The notes under the pieces: generated by a model
Databases searched by the model: none
The model's input: only the letters and a program-made list of their open reading frames with translations
Told to the model about the DNA's origin: nothing
Assembly (NCBI RefSeq): GCF_016307205.1
Contig: NZ_JAEIJD010000002.1
Coordinates: 186,001 to 250,000 of the forward strand
DNA length: 64,000 bases
Direction of reading: 5' to 3'
DNA from: Pontibaca salina
Lineage (GTDB): Bacteria; Pseudomonadota; Alphaproteobacteria; Rhodobacterales; Rhodobacteraceae
Made by a program: the position numbers and the translations under genes
In this document: positions 18,675 to 28,389 of the stretch, in pieces
Layout: each line of letters opens with the position of its first letter
Position numbering within the stretch: the first letter of the stretch is position 1

Positions 18675-21533
18675 ATGGCCGAGCTGAAAAATATCGAAGT
18701 GCGCGGCGCGCGCGAGCATAATCTGAAGAACATCGACGTGGACATTCCGCGCGATGAACTGGTGGTCATCACTGGCCTGTCGGGCTCGGGCAAATCATCG
18801 CTCGCCTTTGACACGATCTATGCCGAAGGGCAGCGGCGTTATGTTGAATCCCTCTCGGCCTATGCGCGCCAATTCCTCGACATGATGGAAAAGCCGGATG
18901 TGGACCATATCAGTGGCCTGTCCCCGGCAATTTCTATCGAACAGAAGACGACCAGCAAGAACCCCCGCTCGACCGTCGGCACGGTGACGGAAATCTACGA
19001 CTATATGCGGTTACTTTTTGCCCGCGCCGGTACGCCTTATTCGCCAGCCACCGGCCTGCCGATCGAGGCGCAGCAAGTGCAGGACATGGTCGATGCGGTG
19101 ATGGCGATGGAAGAGGGCACGCGCGGCTATCTGCTGGCCCCGATCGTGCGCGACCGCAAAGGCGAATACCGCAAGGAGATACTGGACCTGCGCAAGCAGG
19201 GCTTTCAGCGGGTGAAGGTGGACGGTGAGTTCTACGAATTGGACGAACCGCCCACGCTTGACAAGAATTACCGCCACGAGATCGACGTGGTGGTGGACCG
19301 CATCGTGGTCCGCGAGGGGCTGGAAACCCGGCTGGCTGATAGTTTCCGCACCGCGTTGGATCTGGCGGACGGCATTGCCATCCTTGAAACGGCCCCGCGC
19401 GAGGGCGAGGGTGAGCGGATCACGTTTTCCGAGAATTTCGCCTGTCCGGTCAGCGGTTTCACTATCCCCGAGATCGAGCCGCGGCTGTTTTCCTTCAACG
19501 CACCGCTTGGGGCCTGCCCGGATTGCGACGGGCTGGGGGTCGAGCTGTTTTTCGACGAGCGCCTTGTCGTGCCCGATGCCGCGCTGAAGATCTATGACGG
19601 GGCCATCGCGCCGTGGCGCAAGGGCAAGTCGCCGTACTTCCTGCAGACCATCGAGTCGATCGCGCGGCATTACGAATTCGACCGCAAGACCCCCTGGAAA
19701 GATCTGCCAGCCTATGTGCAGCAAGTATTCCTCTACGGCTCGGGCGACGAGGAAATCCAGTTCCGCTATGATGAAGGCGGGCGGGTTTATCAGGTGACGC
19801 GGGAGTTTGAGGGCGTCATTCCCAACATGGAACGCCGCTATCGCGAGACCGACAGCGCCTGGGTGCGCGAGGAGTTCGAGCGCTATCAAAACAGCCGCCC
19901 TTGCCAGACTTGCGAGGGCTATCGTCTGCGCCCCGAAGCGCTGGCGGTCAAGATCGGCGGGCTCCATATCGGGCAGATCGTGCAGATGTCGATCAAGGAG
20001 GCCTATGATTGGTGCCACACCGTGCCCGAGCAGTTGAGCGTTCAGAAGAACGAGATCGCACGGGCCATCCTGAAAGAGATTCGCGAACGTATCGGATTTC
20101 TGAATAATGTGGGTTTAGAGTACCTTACGCTATCTCGTTCAAGTGGTACATTAAGTGGTGGCGAAAGCCAGCGCATTCGTTTGGCCAGCCAGATCGGATC
20201 GGGTTTGACTGGCGTGCTTTATGTCTTGGACGAGCCCAGCATCGGGCTGCATCAGCGCGACAATGATCGGCTGTTGCAGACGCTCAAGAACCTGCGCGAT
20301 CAAGGCAATACGGTGATTGTCGTCGAACATGACGAGGAGGCAATCCGCGCTGCCGATCACGTGTTTGATATCGGCCCCGGAGCCGGTGTGCATGGCGGGC
20401 AGGTGGTGGCACATGGCACGCCGCAAGAAATCGCTGCCGACCCGAACAGTATCACTGGCCAATACCTTGCCGGAACACGCGAGATCCCGATTCCGGCAAC
20501 CCGCCGAAAGGGCAAGAAAAAGTCTCTGAAGGTGGTCAAGGCCAGCGGCAACAACCTCAAGAATATGACCGCCGAATTTCCGCTGGGCAAATTTGTCTGC
20601 GTGACCGGGGTTTCCGGCGGCGGTAAATCGACCCTGACCATTGAAACCCTGTTCAAGACGGCCTCGATGCGCCTGAACGGGGCGCGTCAGACACCGGCAC
20701 CCTGCGAGACGATCAAGGGGTTGGAACATCTCGACAAGGTGATCGACATCGACCAACGTCCCATCGGCCGCACGCCGCGCTCCAATCCGGCGACCTATAC
20801 CGGTGCGTTCACCCCGATCCGCGACTGGTTCGCCGGGCTGCCCGAGGCCAAGGCACGTGGGTACAAGCCGGGGCGGTTCAGCTTTAACGTCAAGGGCGGG
20901 CGCTGTGAGGCGTGCAAAGGCGACGGCCTCATCAAGATCGAAATGCACTTCCTTCCCGACGTCTATGTGGAATGCGAGACCTGTAAAGGCGCCCGTTACA
21001 ATCGTGAAACGCTGGAAATCCGGTTCAAAGGAAAAAGCATCGCGGATGTTCTCGACATGACGGTCGAGGAAGCGCAAGAGTTTTTCAAGGCGGTGCCGTC
21101 GATCCGCGACAAGATGGATGCGCTGGCCCGTGTCGGACTTGGCTATATCAAGGTCGGCCAGCAGGCGACGACCCTTTCGGGGGGCGAGGCGCAGCGGGTG
21201 AAGCTGTCGAAAGAGTTGAGCAAACGGTCCACCGGTCGCACACTTTATATCCTTGATGAACCGACCACGGGGCTGCATTTCGAGGATGTGAAGAAGCTTC
21301 TGGAAGTACTGCATGAACTGGTGGAGCAGGGCAATTCGGTGGTGGTGATTGAGCATAATCTTGATGTCGTCAAGACCGCCGACCATATCATTGATATTGG
21401 TCCCGAAGGCGGTGATGGTGGCGGGCAGATCGTCGCCACGGGCACGCCGGAGCAGGTGGCCGAGATATCGGAAAGCTATACCGGTCGCTATCTGAAAGCG
21501 ATGCTGGCGGCGCGGACAGTCGCTGCGGAATAA
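18675..21533 (+). CDS. uvrA: excinuclease ABC subunit A
   Basis: Damage-recognition ATPase of nucleotide excision repair. About 952 residues, with two ABC ATPase halves: Walker [10 protein letters not shown] near the N-terminus and GVSGGGKST in the second half. Signatures are [15 protein letters not shown] and [15 protein letters not shown]. Zinc-finger cysteines are seen in CPDCDGLG and in CEACKGDG with CETCKGARY. The start MAELKNIEV was chosen by family similarity; 18 extra residues upstream are unlikely. An SOS box precedes it. Oddity: the codons for residues 477-495, leading into the first signature, are AT-rich and rare-codon-rich, unlike the rest of the gene. Confidence 0.97.
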   Translation: MAELKNIEVRGAREHNLKNIDVDIPRDELVVITGLSGSGKSSLAFDTIYAEGQRRYVESLSAYARQFLDMMEKPDVDHISGLSPAISIEQKTTSKNPRSTVGTVTEIYDYMRLLFARAGTPYSPATGLPIEAQQVQDMVDAVMAMEEGTRGYLLAPIVRDRKGEYRKEILDLRKQGFQRVKVDGEFYELDEPPTLDKNYRHEIDVVVDRIVVREGLETRLADSFRTALDLADGIAILETAPREGEGERITFSENFACPVSGFTIPEIEPRLFSFNAPLGACPDCDGLGVELFFDERLVVPDAALKIYDGAIAPWRKGKSPYFLQTIESIARHYEFDRKTPWKDLPAYVQQVFLYGSGDEEIQFRYDEGGRVYQVTREFEGVIPNMERRYRETDSAWVREEFERYQNSRPCQTCEGYRLRPEALAVKIGGLHIGQIVQMSIKEAYDWCHTVPEQLSVQKNEIARAILKEIRERIGFLNNVGLEYLTLSRSSGTLSGGESQRIRLASQIGSGLTGVLYVLDEPSIGLHQRDNDRLLQTLKNLRDQGNTVIVVEHDEEAIRAADHVFDIGPGAGVHGGQVVAHGTPQEIAADPNSITGQYLAGTREIPIPATRRKGKKKSLKVVKASGNNLKNMTAEFPLGKFVCVTGVSGGGKSTLTIETLFKTASMRLNGARQTPAPCETIKGLEHLDKVIDIDQRPIGRTPRSNPATYTGAFTPIRDWFAGLPEAKARGYKPGRFSFNVKGGRCEACKGDGLIKIEMHFLPDVYVECETCKGARYNRETLEIRFKGKSIADVLDMTVEEAQEFFKAVPSIRDKMDALARVGLGYIKVGQQATTLSGGEAQRVKLSKELSKRSTGRTLYILDEPTTGLHFEDVKKLLEVLHELVEQGNSVVVIEHNLDVVKTADHIIDIGPEGGDGGGQIVATGTPEQVAEISESYTGRYLKAMLAARTVAAE

Positions 21534-21539
21534 AGCGGC

Positions 21540-22640
21540 TCAGTCGGAGTCGGACCGCACCCGCTTTTTCCGAGCAATGCTGTCGTCGGCGTCGCCCAGA
21601 AAATGCCCGATCCGGTTCAAGCCCTTAATTTCATCGCAAATGGTCTTGGCCATGATCAGGATCGGCACCGCCACCACCATGCCAACGACCGACCAGATAT
21701 AGGCGAAAAAGGCGACGACGAGAAACAGGATCGGCGTGTTCAGCCGCATTCGCCGTGACACCAGCATCGGGGTCAGCAGTTGCCCCTCAATCGAGGTCAG
21801 GGCCATATAGGTTGCGAAGACGCCGACAGCGCTCCAAAACTCGCCGAAGGTCACGAAGGCGACAAAACCGGCAATGGTTGCGCCCAGCACTGCGCCGAGA
21901 AACGGAATGAAGTTCAGCACGAATCCCATCAGCCCGATGGCAATCGCGTTCGGCATGCCCCATGCCACCATTGCCGCGCCAATAAAAACGCCGAGTCCGG
22001 CGTTGATCACCGCGATGCTGCCCAGATAGCGGCCAAGGCGATCCTCGATATGGTGAACCACCTGCACGGCGCGGCGTTTGTCGCTGAGCGTTTCCATGCT
22101 TTCGACGAGCCGCTGGATGAAGAAATCTCCTGATGCGATCAGGAAAAACGTCATGAAAATTGCAAATACGATCTGGCTGACCAGTTGCGGGGCCAGTGAC
22201 ATGATAGTCAGCGTCGCCGACGACCCTTCGACCACCTCGACCTCCATCGCGGTCTTGTCGCCGCTGCCTTCAACAGCGTCATCAACGGCTTTGGCTGCCT
22301 CGCTGACCGCCGAAAGCGGACCACCCGGCCCGGATAACTTGAACTGGACCTCGCGCATCAGGCGGGGCAGGTTCTGGACGAAATTGGTGACCGGCTCGGC
22401 AAACCAGATCACGGCGACGACAAAAAGCACGAACAGGAACGAGGTGAATAACCCGGCGATGACAAGATCCGGCAGGCCCAGACGGCGTAGCCAGCGGCGG
22501 GGGCGATTGAACACCAGATAGGCCAGAATCGCGGCGGTGAGGGGGATCAGAAAATTCGCCCCCCAAAGCAGGATTTGCACCAGCAAAATGATAAAAATAC
22601 CCATAATGGGTGCGTACAGACGCTCGGATGCGTTCACTTT
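21540..22640 (-). CDS. AI-2E family transporter (PerM-type)
   Basis: Integral membrane protein of the AI-2E transporter/PerM family, about 366 residues with seven or eight hydrophobic segments. The conserved part GFVLNFIPFLGAVLGATIAGFVAF and the LTPMLVSRRMRLNTPILFLVVAFFAYIWSVVGMVVAVPI block identify the family. The GTG start at 22640 (V/M-NASERLYAP) follows a GGGGG-type Shine-Dalgarno and fits the family better than the upstream ATG at 22679. It converges tightly on uvrA, with six bases between stops. Substrate unknown; true autoinducer-2 export is only one proposed role. Confidence 0.85.
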   Translation of the reverse strand, partial: KVNASERLYAPIMGIFIILLVQILLWGANFLIPLTAAILAYLVFNRPRRWLRRLGLPDLVIAGLFTSFLFVLFVVAVIWFAEPVTNFVQNLPRLMREVQFKLSGPGGPLSAVSEAAKAVDDAVEGSGDKTAMEVEVVEGSSATLTIMSLAPQLVSQIVFAIFMTFFLIASGDFFIQRLVESMETLSDKRRAVQVVHHIEDRLGRYLGSIAVINAGLGVFIGAAMVAWGMPNAIAIGLMGFVLNFIPFLGAVLGATIAGFVAFVTFGEFWSAVGVFATYMALTSIEGQLLTPMLVSRRMRLNTPILFLVVAFFAYIWSVVGMVVAVPILIMAKTICDEIKGLNRIGHFLGDADDSIARKKRVRSDSD

Positions 22641-22708
22641 AAGATGTCCCCCGAAAACCGGCCGACGGCATTGGAACAACGCCGTCGCGTAGGCTCCGGT
22701 TCCGGTAG

Positions 22709-23599
22709 TTAATCCGAGCGGGGTTCCGATCCGCGCCCACGCTTTTCAAACCGGGGCAGCATGGCGCTGAAATCTCGGCCCTTTCCATCTTCGTTCTCGA
22801 CGAATTGAGCATATAGCCGTTGCGCCAGTTTGCCGATTGGCGTATCGGCGTCGACGCTTTCGGCGGCGTGCTGTGCGAGGCGTAAATCTTTCAGCATCAG
22901 CTCAGCGGCGAAACCGGGCTGATAGCCGTTATCGGCAGGGCTTTGCGGGCCGATCCCCGGTGCCGGGCAATAGGCGTTCATCGACCAAGAATACCCCGAT
23001 GAGGTGCTGACCACGTCGAACATTTTTTGCCGGTCCAGCCCCAGCTTGTCGGCCAGTGCGAAGGCTTCACATGTGACGATCATCGTGGCGCCAAGGATCA
23101 TATTGTTGCAAATCTTCGCGGCTTGTCCGGCCCCAGAGCCACCGCAATGCACGGCCTTTTGGCCCATGATATCGAAAAGGGGTTCCACCTTGGCAAATCC
23201 CGCCTCCGAACCGCCCGCCATGAAAGTCAGCGTGCCTGCCGAGGCGCCAACGGTCCCGCCGGAAACCGGCGCGTCCACAGCCAGCAACCCGGCTTGTTCC
23301 GCCTGCTGTGCCACCTCACGGGCGCTGTCCAAATCGACGGTCGAGCAATCCAGAAAGACCGCGCTCTTGTCCATCACCGGGATGATCTCGGCAGCGACAT
23401 CGCGCATGATTGTTCCGTTGGGCAGCATGGTGATCACGACCTCGGCACCTCTCGCTGCTGCGGCGGCGCATTCAGCGATGTCGACGCCTTCGACGGTGAC
23501 TTCAAGCGTGTCAAATCCGCTCACATCATGGCCGGCATTGACCAGATTGGCGGCCATGGGGGCGCCCATATTGCCCAGTCCAATGAACCCGATTTTCAT
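22709..23599 (-). CDS. mmsB: 3-hydroxyisobutyrate dehydrogenase
   Basis: NAD-dependent oxidation of 3-hydroxyisobutyrate to methylmalonate semialdehyde, a late step of valine catabolism. The 296-residue protein opens with the Rossmann motif GFIGLGNMGAPMA, carries DAPVSGGTVGA in the middle and the catalytic lysine in GSGAGQAAKICNN. GGAAG-type Shine-Dalgarno (GGAAGGGG) precedes the ATG. It overlaps the upstream HIBCH gene by four bases, so the gene order matches the pathway order. Confidence 0.93.
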   Translation of the reverse strand: MKIGFIGLGNMGAPMAANLVNAGHDVSGFDTLEVTVEGVDIAECAAAAARGAEVVITMLPNGTIMRDVAAEIIPVMDKSAVFLDCSTVDLDSAREVAQQAEQAGLLAVDAPVSGGTVGASAGTLTFMAGGSEAGFAKVEPLFDIMGQKAVHCGGSGAGQAAKICNNMILGATMIVTCEAFALADKLGLDRQKMFDVVSTSSGYSWSMNAYCPAPGIGPQSPADNGYQPGFAAELMLKDLRLAQHAAESVDADTPIGKLAQRLYAQFVENEDGKGRDFSAMLPRFEKRGRGSEPRSD

Positions 23600-24651
23600 G
23601 ATGGTGCCCCTTCCGCTGTGGTGAATGTTAATTCGTTCTGCCCCAAAGGCTCTAGCATCGCCGCGACCGCTGCACCGGGCAGGTTCATATCTTGATGTTG
23701 CCATAAGGGCTGGCGGTCCTTGTCGATGATCGCGGCGCGGATGCCCTCAAGGAAGTCACCCTGTTCCATCGCCCGCCACGTAAAGCGGTATTCCTGTGCC
23801 AGCGCCGCGCGTATCGTCGGGCCTTGGGCGCGCAATTGCCGGATCAATGCCAGCGTACAGGCCATAGATAGCGGCGAGTTTCGCACCATCGCAGTATAAG
23901 CCTTGTGCGCCAGATCGCTCGGCTCGGTTCGCAGGGCGGCGGAGATTTCGGGAAGGGATTCACCACGGAATAACCGGTCGATTGACGCGCGCTGCTCGCG
24001 CAATGTGCCAGGCGGCGGCGGCTGCGCACTGGGGGCAAGGCATGCAGGGTCACCGCTGCGTTCCAGTTCGGCGATCAGTGCGGGCCAGACGCCACGAGGG
24101 ATCAGCAGATCGGCGAAACCCGCCAGAATAGCATCATCTGGCCCCATCCGCGCGCCAGTCAGACCCAGATATTCGCCAATGCATCCCGGTGCGCGCGCCA
24201 GCAACAGCGTTCCACCCACGTCAGGGATCAATCCGATGCCCGCTTCGGGCATGGCCATGCGGGTCTCGGTATCGACGATCCGGTATGTGCCGTGACAACC
24301 AAGACCGACGCCGCCGCCCATGACGAAACCGTGCATGAAACTGACGATGGGCTTGGGGTATTCCGCAATCGCGGCGTTCATGCGGTATTCGTCGCGCCAG
24401 AAGCGCTGGCCATAGTCGAAATCGCCGGTGCTGCCGGTCCGATACATCTGCGCGATGTCGCCTCCGGCACAAAAGGCGCGGTCGCCTGCGCCATCCAGTA
24501 CCACCAGATCGACGCCACTATCCGCGCGCCAAGTTTCCAGCGCGGCGTGAATCGCAAGACACATCTCATAGGTCAGCGCGTTCAAAGCCTCGGGGCGGGT
24601 CAGGGTGATACGCCCCGCGCGCCCGGACTTACGGATGTCGATATCGGCCAT
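23596..24651 (-). CDS. 3-hydroxyisobutyryl-CoA hydrolase (HIBCH-type)
   Basis: Crotonase-fold enzyme, 351 residues, most like 3-hydroxyisobutyryl-CoA hydrolase: frees 3-hydroxyisobutyrate from CoA in valine breakdown. Key segments are AFCAGGDIAQMY (first oxyanion strand), GFVMGGGVGLGCHG and PEAGIGLIPDVGG. The start at 24651 was set by a GAGGGAG Shine-Dalgarno eight bases ahead; the long open frame continuing upstream to 25203 runs through the acyl-CoA dehydrogenase gene in another frame and is a shadow. The next gene, mmsB, acts on its product. Confidence 0.9.
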   Translation of the reverse strand: MADIDIRKSGRAGRITLTRPEALNALTYEMCLAIHAALETWRADSGVDLVVLDGAGDRAFCAGGDIAQMYRTGSTGDFDYGQRFWRDEYRMNAAIAEYPKPIVSFMHGFVMGGGVGLGCHGTYRIVDTETRMAMPEAGIGLIPDVGGTLLLARAPGCIGEYLGLTGARMGPDDAILAGFADLLIPRGVWPALIAELERSGDPACLAPSAQPPPPGTLREQRASIDRLFRGESLPEISAALRTEPSDLAHKAYTAMVRNSPLSMACTLALIRQLRAQGPTIRAALAQEYRFTWRAMEQGDFLEGIRAAIIDKDRQPLWQHQDMNLPGAAVAAMLEPLGQNELTFTTAEGAPS

Positions 24652-24662
24652 CTTGCTCCCTC

Positions 24663-25805
24663 TCAGTTTTCGGCGAGCAATGCGCGTGCCACGATCACGC
24701 GCATGATTTCGTTCGTGCCTTCCAGAATCTGGTGCACGCGCAGGTCGCGGACAAGTTTTTCGATGCCGTAATCGGCCAGATAGCCGTAACCCCCATGCAG
24801 TTGCAGGCACTGATCGACGACTTTCGATCCGGTATCGGTCACAAATCGCTTGGCCATGGCGCAGAATTTGGTGGCGTCGGGGGCTTGCATATCCAGCTTC
24901 CACGCCGCCTGCCGCAGGAAAATACGCGCGGCCTGCAACTCGGTTTCCATATCCGCCAAGCGAAATTGTAGCGCCTGAAACTGGTCGATGCTTTGGCCGA
25001 ATGCCTTGCGCTCGCGCATATATTGCAGCGTCTGATCCAGAGCCGCTTGCGCGCCGCCGATCGAACAGGCCGAGATGTTCAGCCGCCCGCCATCCAGCCC
25101 CGCCATGGCGTATTTGAACCCAAGGCCTTCTTGCCCGATCAAATTCTCTGCCGCTACGTGGCAATTGTCGAACTGCACTTGTGTGGTTGGCTGGCTGCGC
25201 CAACCCATCTTGTGTTCAGGCGTGCCGAAAGACAGCCCCGGTGTGCCATCCTCGACATAGAGGGTGGAAATTCCCGCAGGTCCGGCCCCACCGGTGCGCA
25301 CCATGCAAAGATAGGCGTCGGAATATCCCCCGCCCGAGATGAATGCCTTGGTGCCGTTCAGCACATAGCTGTCATTGCTGCGCTCGGCACGGGTTGCCAG
25401 GGCGGCCGCATCGCTGCCCGAGCCGGGTTCGGTCAGGCAATAGGACAGCACCGTGTTCATGCTCAGAACATCGGGCAGGACGCGGGATTTCAACTCGGCG
25501 CTGGCGAAACTGTCCAGCATCCGCGCGCACATGTTGTGGATCGACAAGAAGGCCGCGACCGAGGGACAGGCCATTGCCAGCGCCTCGAAAACCAGGGTTG
25601 CATCAAGCCGACTTAGCCCGGTGCCGCCTGATGCTTCGGAAACGTACAGACCGCCGAAGCCCAATTCACCGACCTTGGGCCAAAGCGCTTTCGGGATTGT
25701 GCCCTCTTCTTCCCATTTTCGGGCGTGAGGGGCGATTTCGTCGCGGCCGAATGCGCGGGCCATGTCGAATATTGCTGTCTGTTCCGCGCCGAGAGAAAAA
25801 TCCAT
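24663..25805 (-). CDS. isobutyryl-CoA dehydrogenase (acyl-CoA dehydrogenase)
   Basis: FAD acyl-CoA dehydrogenase of 380 residues. The position in a valine operon makes isobutyryl-CoA the likely substrate, giving methacrylyl-CoA. Signatures CLTEPGSGSDAAAL (first ACAD signature) and QCLQLHGGYGYLADYGIEKLVRDLRVHQILEGTNEIMRV (second) are intact. The catalytic glutamate is in the last segment, as in short-chain and branched-chain enzymes. Eleven bases separate it from the HIBCH gene. The upstream neighbour is an unrelated L,D-transpeptidase, 168 bases away across a large hairpin. Confidence 0.9.
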   Translation of the reverse strand: MDFSLGAEQTAIFDMARAFGRDEIAPHARKWEEEGTIPKALWPKVGELGFGGLYVSEASGGTGLSRLDATLVFEALAMACPSVAAFLSIHNMCARMLDSFASAELKSRVLPDVLSMNTVLSYCLTEPGSGSDAAALATRAERSNDSYVLNGTKAFISGGGYSDAYLCMVRTGGAGPAGISTLYVEDGTPGLSFGTPEHKMGWRSQPTTQVQFDNCHVAAENLIGQEGLGFKYAMAGLDGGRLNISACSIGGAQAALDQTLQYMRERKAFGQSIDQFQALQFRLADMETELQAARIFLRQAAWKLDMQAPDATKFCAMAKRFVTDTGSKVVDQCLQLHGGYGYLADYGIEKLVRDLRVHQILEGTNEIMRVIVARALLAEN

Positions 25806-25893
25806 TTGCGTGTCCTTTCGGCTGCCAATCTACACCGCTGCATGATTGCCAACCACTGCAACACGTTTGCAGGATTGGCGCAACAGAGGTGCA

Positions 25894-25938
25894 GCCAAAT
25901 GGGCGGGCCTGCCAGAAGCAGATTATCGCCCATTTGGC
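25894..25938. repeat. perfect 12-bp inverted repeat (hairpin)
   Basis: GCCAAATGGGCG (25894-25905) and its exact reverse complement (25927-25938) frame a 21-base loop that itself holds CTGC/GCAG (909-912, 918-921 in the last three digits). It lies between the L,D-transpeptidase stop and the acyl-CoA dehydrogenase start. Neither strand has a T-run after it, so it is not a standard intrinsic terminator. It could be an mRNA processing or stability element, a factor-assisted terminator, or an operator. Confidence 0.5.
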
Positions 25939-25973
25939 ACAGGAAAAGACGCAGGATTAGGGACTCGGACCGA

Positions 25974-26588
25974 TCAGATGACGCGCACCTGCGTGCCCAC
26001 CGCAGTCAACTCGAACAGTTGTTTTATGTGTGGGTTATACAGGCCGATGCAGCCCGAACTGCTTTGCCGTCCGATCTTGCGGGTGTCATGGGTGCCGTGG
26101 ATCAGATAGGCGGGCCATGTGAAATACATGGCATGGGTACCAAGTGGGTTGCCCGGTCCCGGCGGCATGAATTTGGGCAGGCTGGGATCGCGCTCGCGCA
26201 TGTTGGCGGTGGGAGTCCAGCTTGGACCGACCTTTTTGCGCACGATCTCGGTATAGCCGCGTTTGGTCATTTCTTCGCTCATCGGTACGGAAGAAGGAAA
26301 CAGGCGGTAAGTTGTGTCGTCTGCCCCCCAGTAATGCACGGCGCGGCTGGTCGTATCACAAAGGATTGCACCTTTGCCCAGGCTGTCAAAGTGATCGCGC
26401 CAGTCCTGTTGAACAAAAGACGACTGATTGCGGCGTACTGGCACCTGATCGCGGATCACCGGCTCTTGCGCGGGAAAGGCTTCGTCCACGGGCATGGGGA
26501 TATCTTCGGCACGGAGAATTGCGGGGGTGAATAATGCGGCGCCGGTCAGCATAAGAGCGTTGCGGCGGGAAAATTTGGTATCAGACAT
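25974..26588 (-). CDS. L,D-transpeptidase (YkuD domain)
   Basis: Periplasmic peptidoglycan-crosslinking enzyme forming 3-3 bonds or attaching proteins. The 204-residue protein has a twin-arginine-like leader (SRRNALMLTGAALFTPAILRA) and a C-terminal YkuD catalytic domain. Its HxxxH...SSGCIGL motif is seen as HGTHDTRKIGRQSSSGCIGLYN, supplying the active-site histidine and cysteine. The domain GNPLGTHAMYFTW precedes it. It sits between mmsA and the other valine-degradation genes with which it has no metabolic link. Confidence 0.9.
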   Translation of the reverse strand: MSDTKFSRRNALMLTGAALFTPAILRAEDIPMPVDEAFPAQEPVIRDQVPVRRNQSSFVQQDWRDHFDSLGKGAILCDTTSRAVHYWGADDTTYRLFPSSVPMSEEMTKRGYTEIVRKKVGPSWTPTANMRERDPSLPKFMPPGPGNPLGTHAMYFTWPAYLIHGTHDTRKIGRQSSSGCIGLYNPHIKQLFELTAVGTQVRVI

Positions 26589-26725
26589 GGAGCGGCTGTC
26601 CTCTCATACTCATGTTATTATGTTGAATAATATGGTGCGCCGCGCGGGTTTTAAAGAGGCACGCTGCCGTCTCGCGCGGATTTGAAGTGGGGCCGTCGGA
26701 GGGGCAGCAGAATATTGCTGAGGAC

Positions 26726-26753
26726 ACCCCGGCCTTGGTCCATTGGCCGGGGT
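26726..26753 (-). terminator. hairpin downstream of mmsA
   Basis: ACCCCGGCC (26726-26734) pairs perfectly with GGCCGGGGT (26745-26753) around a 10-base loop, about 30 bases after the mmsA stop on the minus strand. No T-run follows, so termination is inferred from position and stem strength only. Confidence 0.45.
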
Positions 26754-26783
26754 CGCGTGATTGATATGCTTACGGCGTTACAA

Positions 26784-28283
26784 TCACTCCATGACGGGAA
26801 TGCTGAAATCGCCGCCTTCCTTGATGCCGCTGGGCCAGCGGGCAGTCACGGTTTTGGTCTTGCTATAAAACTTGAACGCGTCTGGCCCATGCTGGTTCAA
26901 ATCGCCAAAACCCGATTTTTTCCAGCCGCCGAAGCTGTGATAGGCGAGGGGGACCGGAATCGGAAAGTTGATGCCAACCATGCCGACATTCACACGGTCG
27001 GCAAAATCGCGCGCTGCGTCACCGTCGCGGGTGAAAATCGCTACCCCGTTGCCATATTCGTGATCAGTGGCCATCGCCAGTGCTTCTTCGTAGTTCTGTG
27101 CGCGCACTGTGGTCAGGACCGGGCCGAAGATCTCGGTCTTGTAGATGTCCATATCGGTGGTGGCATGGTCGAACAGGTGCGGGCCGACGAAAAAGCCGTT
27201 CTCATAGCCCTGAAGCTTGAAGTCGCGCCCATCCACCAGCAGTTTTGCGCCTTGATCGATGCCGGTCTGCACCAGCCGCGCGATGTTTTCCTTGGCGGCG
27301 GCAGTCACAACGGGGCCGTAATCCACGTCCTCACCCCCAGTATAGGGGCCGACTTTCAGACTTTCGACACGCGGCACCAGCTTTTCCATCAGGCGGTCGG
27401 CGGTCTCGTCACCCACTGGCACCGCGACCGATATCGCCATGCAGCGCTCGCCCGCAGCCCCGTAACCCGCGCCGACCAGCGCATCGGCGGCCTGATCGAG
27501 ATCGGCATCGGGCATGATGATCATGTGGTTCTTGGCACCGCCAAAGCATTGCACGCGTTTGCCGTTCTCGCAGCCGCGTGCATAGATATATTGCGCGATC
27601 GGGGTCGAGCCGACAAAGCCGATGGCTTGAATCGTCTCATTGTCGAGAATCGCATCCACCGCATCCTTGTCGCCATTGACCACCTGAAGGACGCCATCGG
27701 GCAGGCCGGCCTCGGTCATCAGTTCGGCCAGCATCAGCGGCACTGATGGGTCGCGCTCGGACGGTTTAAGGATAACCGCATTGCCGCAGGCCAGCGCCGG
27801 GCCGATCTTCCACATCGGGATCATCGCCGGAAAATTGAACGGCGTGATGCCCGCGACCACGCCCAGCGGCTGGCGCATGGAATAGATGTCGATGCCGCGG
27901 CTGGCGCTGTTGGAATATTCGCCTTTCAGCAAATGTGGTGCGCCGATGCAGAATTCCACGACTTCAAGCCCGCGCTGTACGTCGCCCTTGGCGTCAGGAA
28001 GGGTCTTGCCATGTTCGCGGCTCAGCGCCTCGGCCAGCTTGTCCATGTCGCGGTTGACCAATCGAACGAACTCCATCAGCACACGGGCACGGCGCTGCGG
28101 GTTGATCGCGGCCCAGACTTGCTGCGCCTCGGCTGCGGAGGCGATGGCGCGGTTCAGTTCCTCGGAGGTCGCCAGCGGCACTTTGGCCTGCACCTCGCCG
28201 GTGGCGGGGTTGTAAACATCGGCAAAGCGCTCCGATGTGCCCTTGATATGTTTGCCGTCGATATAGTGGGTCAGTTCCTGCAT
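26784..28283 (-). CDS. mmsA: methylmalonate-semialdehyde dehydrogenase (CoA-acylating)
   Basis: Oxidises methylmalonate semialdehyde to propionyl-CoA with NAD and CoA, the last valine-specific step. The 499-residue aldehyde dehydrogenase fold has the MMSDH-type segment GITPFNFPAMIPMW and the catalytic cysteine in GAAGERCMAIS. The VQCFGGAKNHMIIMPDA stretch and FGGWKKSGFGDLNQHG near the C-terminus are distinctive of this subfamily. An AGGAG-type Shine-Dalgarno (AGGAGGGTTTC) precedes the ATG. A LysR gene diverges from it and probably controls it. Confidence 0.95.
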   Translation of the reverse strand: MQELTHYIDGKHIKGTSERFADVYNPATGEVQAKVPLATSEELNRAIASAAEAQQVWAAINPQRRARVLMEFVRLVNRDMDKLAEALSREHGKTLPDAKGDVQRGLEVVEFCIGAPHLLKGEYSNSASRGIDIYSMRQPLGVVAGITPFNFPAMIPMWKIGPALACGNAVILKPSERDPSVPLMLAELMTEAGLPDGVLQVVNGDKDAVDAILDNETIQAIGFVGSTPIAQYIYARGCENGKRVQCFGGAKNHMIIMPDADLDQAADALVGAGYGAAGERCMAISVAVPVGDETADRLMEKLVPRVESLKVGPYTGGEDVDYGPVVTAAAKENIARLVQTGIDQGAKLLVDGRDFKLQGYENGFFVGPHLFDHATTDMDIYKTEIFGPVLTTVRAQNYEEALAMATDHEYGNGVAIFTRDGDAARDFADRVNVGMVGINFPIPVPLAYHSFGGWKKSGFGDLNQHGPDAFKFYSKTKTVTARWPSGIKEGGDFSIPVME

Positions 28284-28389
28284 GAAACCCTCCTGTCAAA
28301 CTGGATAGGCCCAAGCATAAACTTGCAAAAATTGGGCAAACAGGCGCAAGATTTCAAAAGGGTTTTGCATTTTCGCAAGGGGGGCAGCG

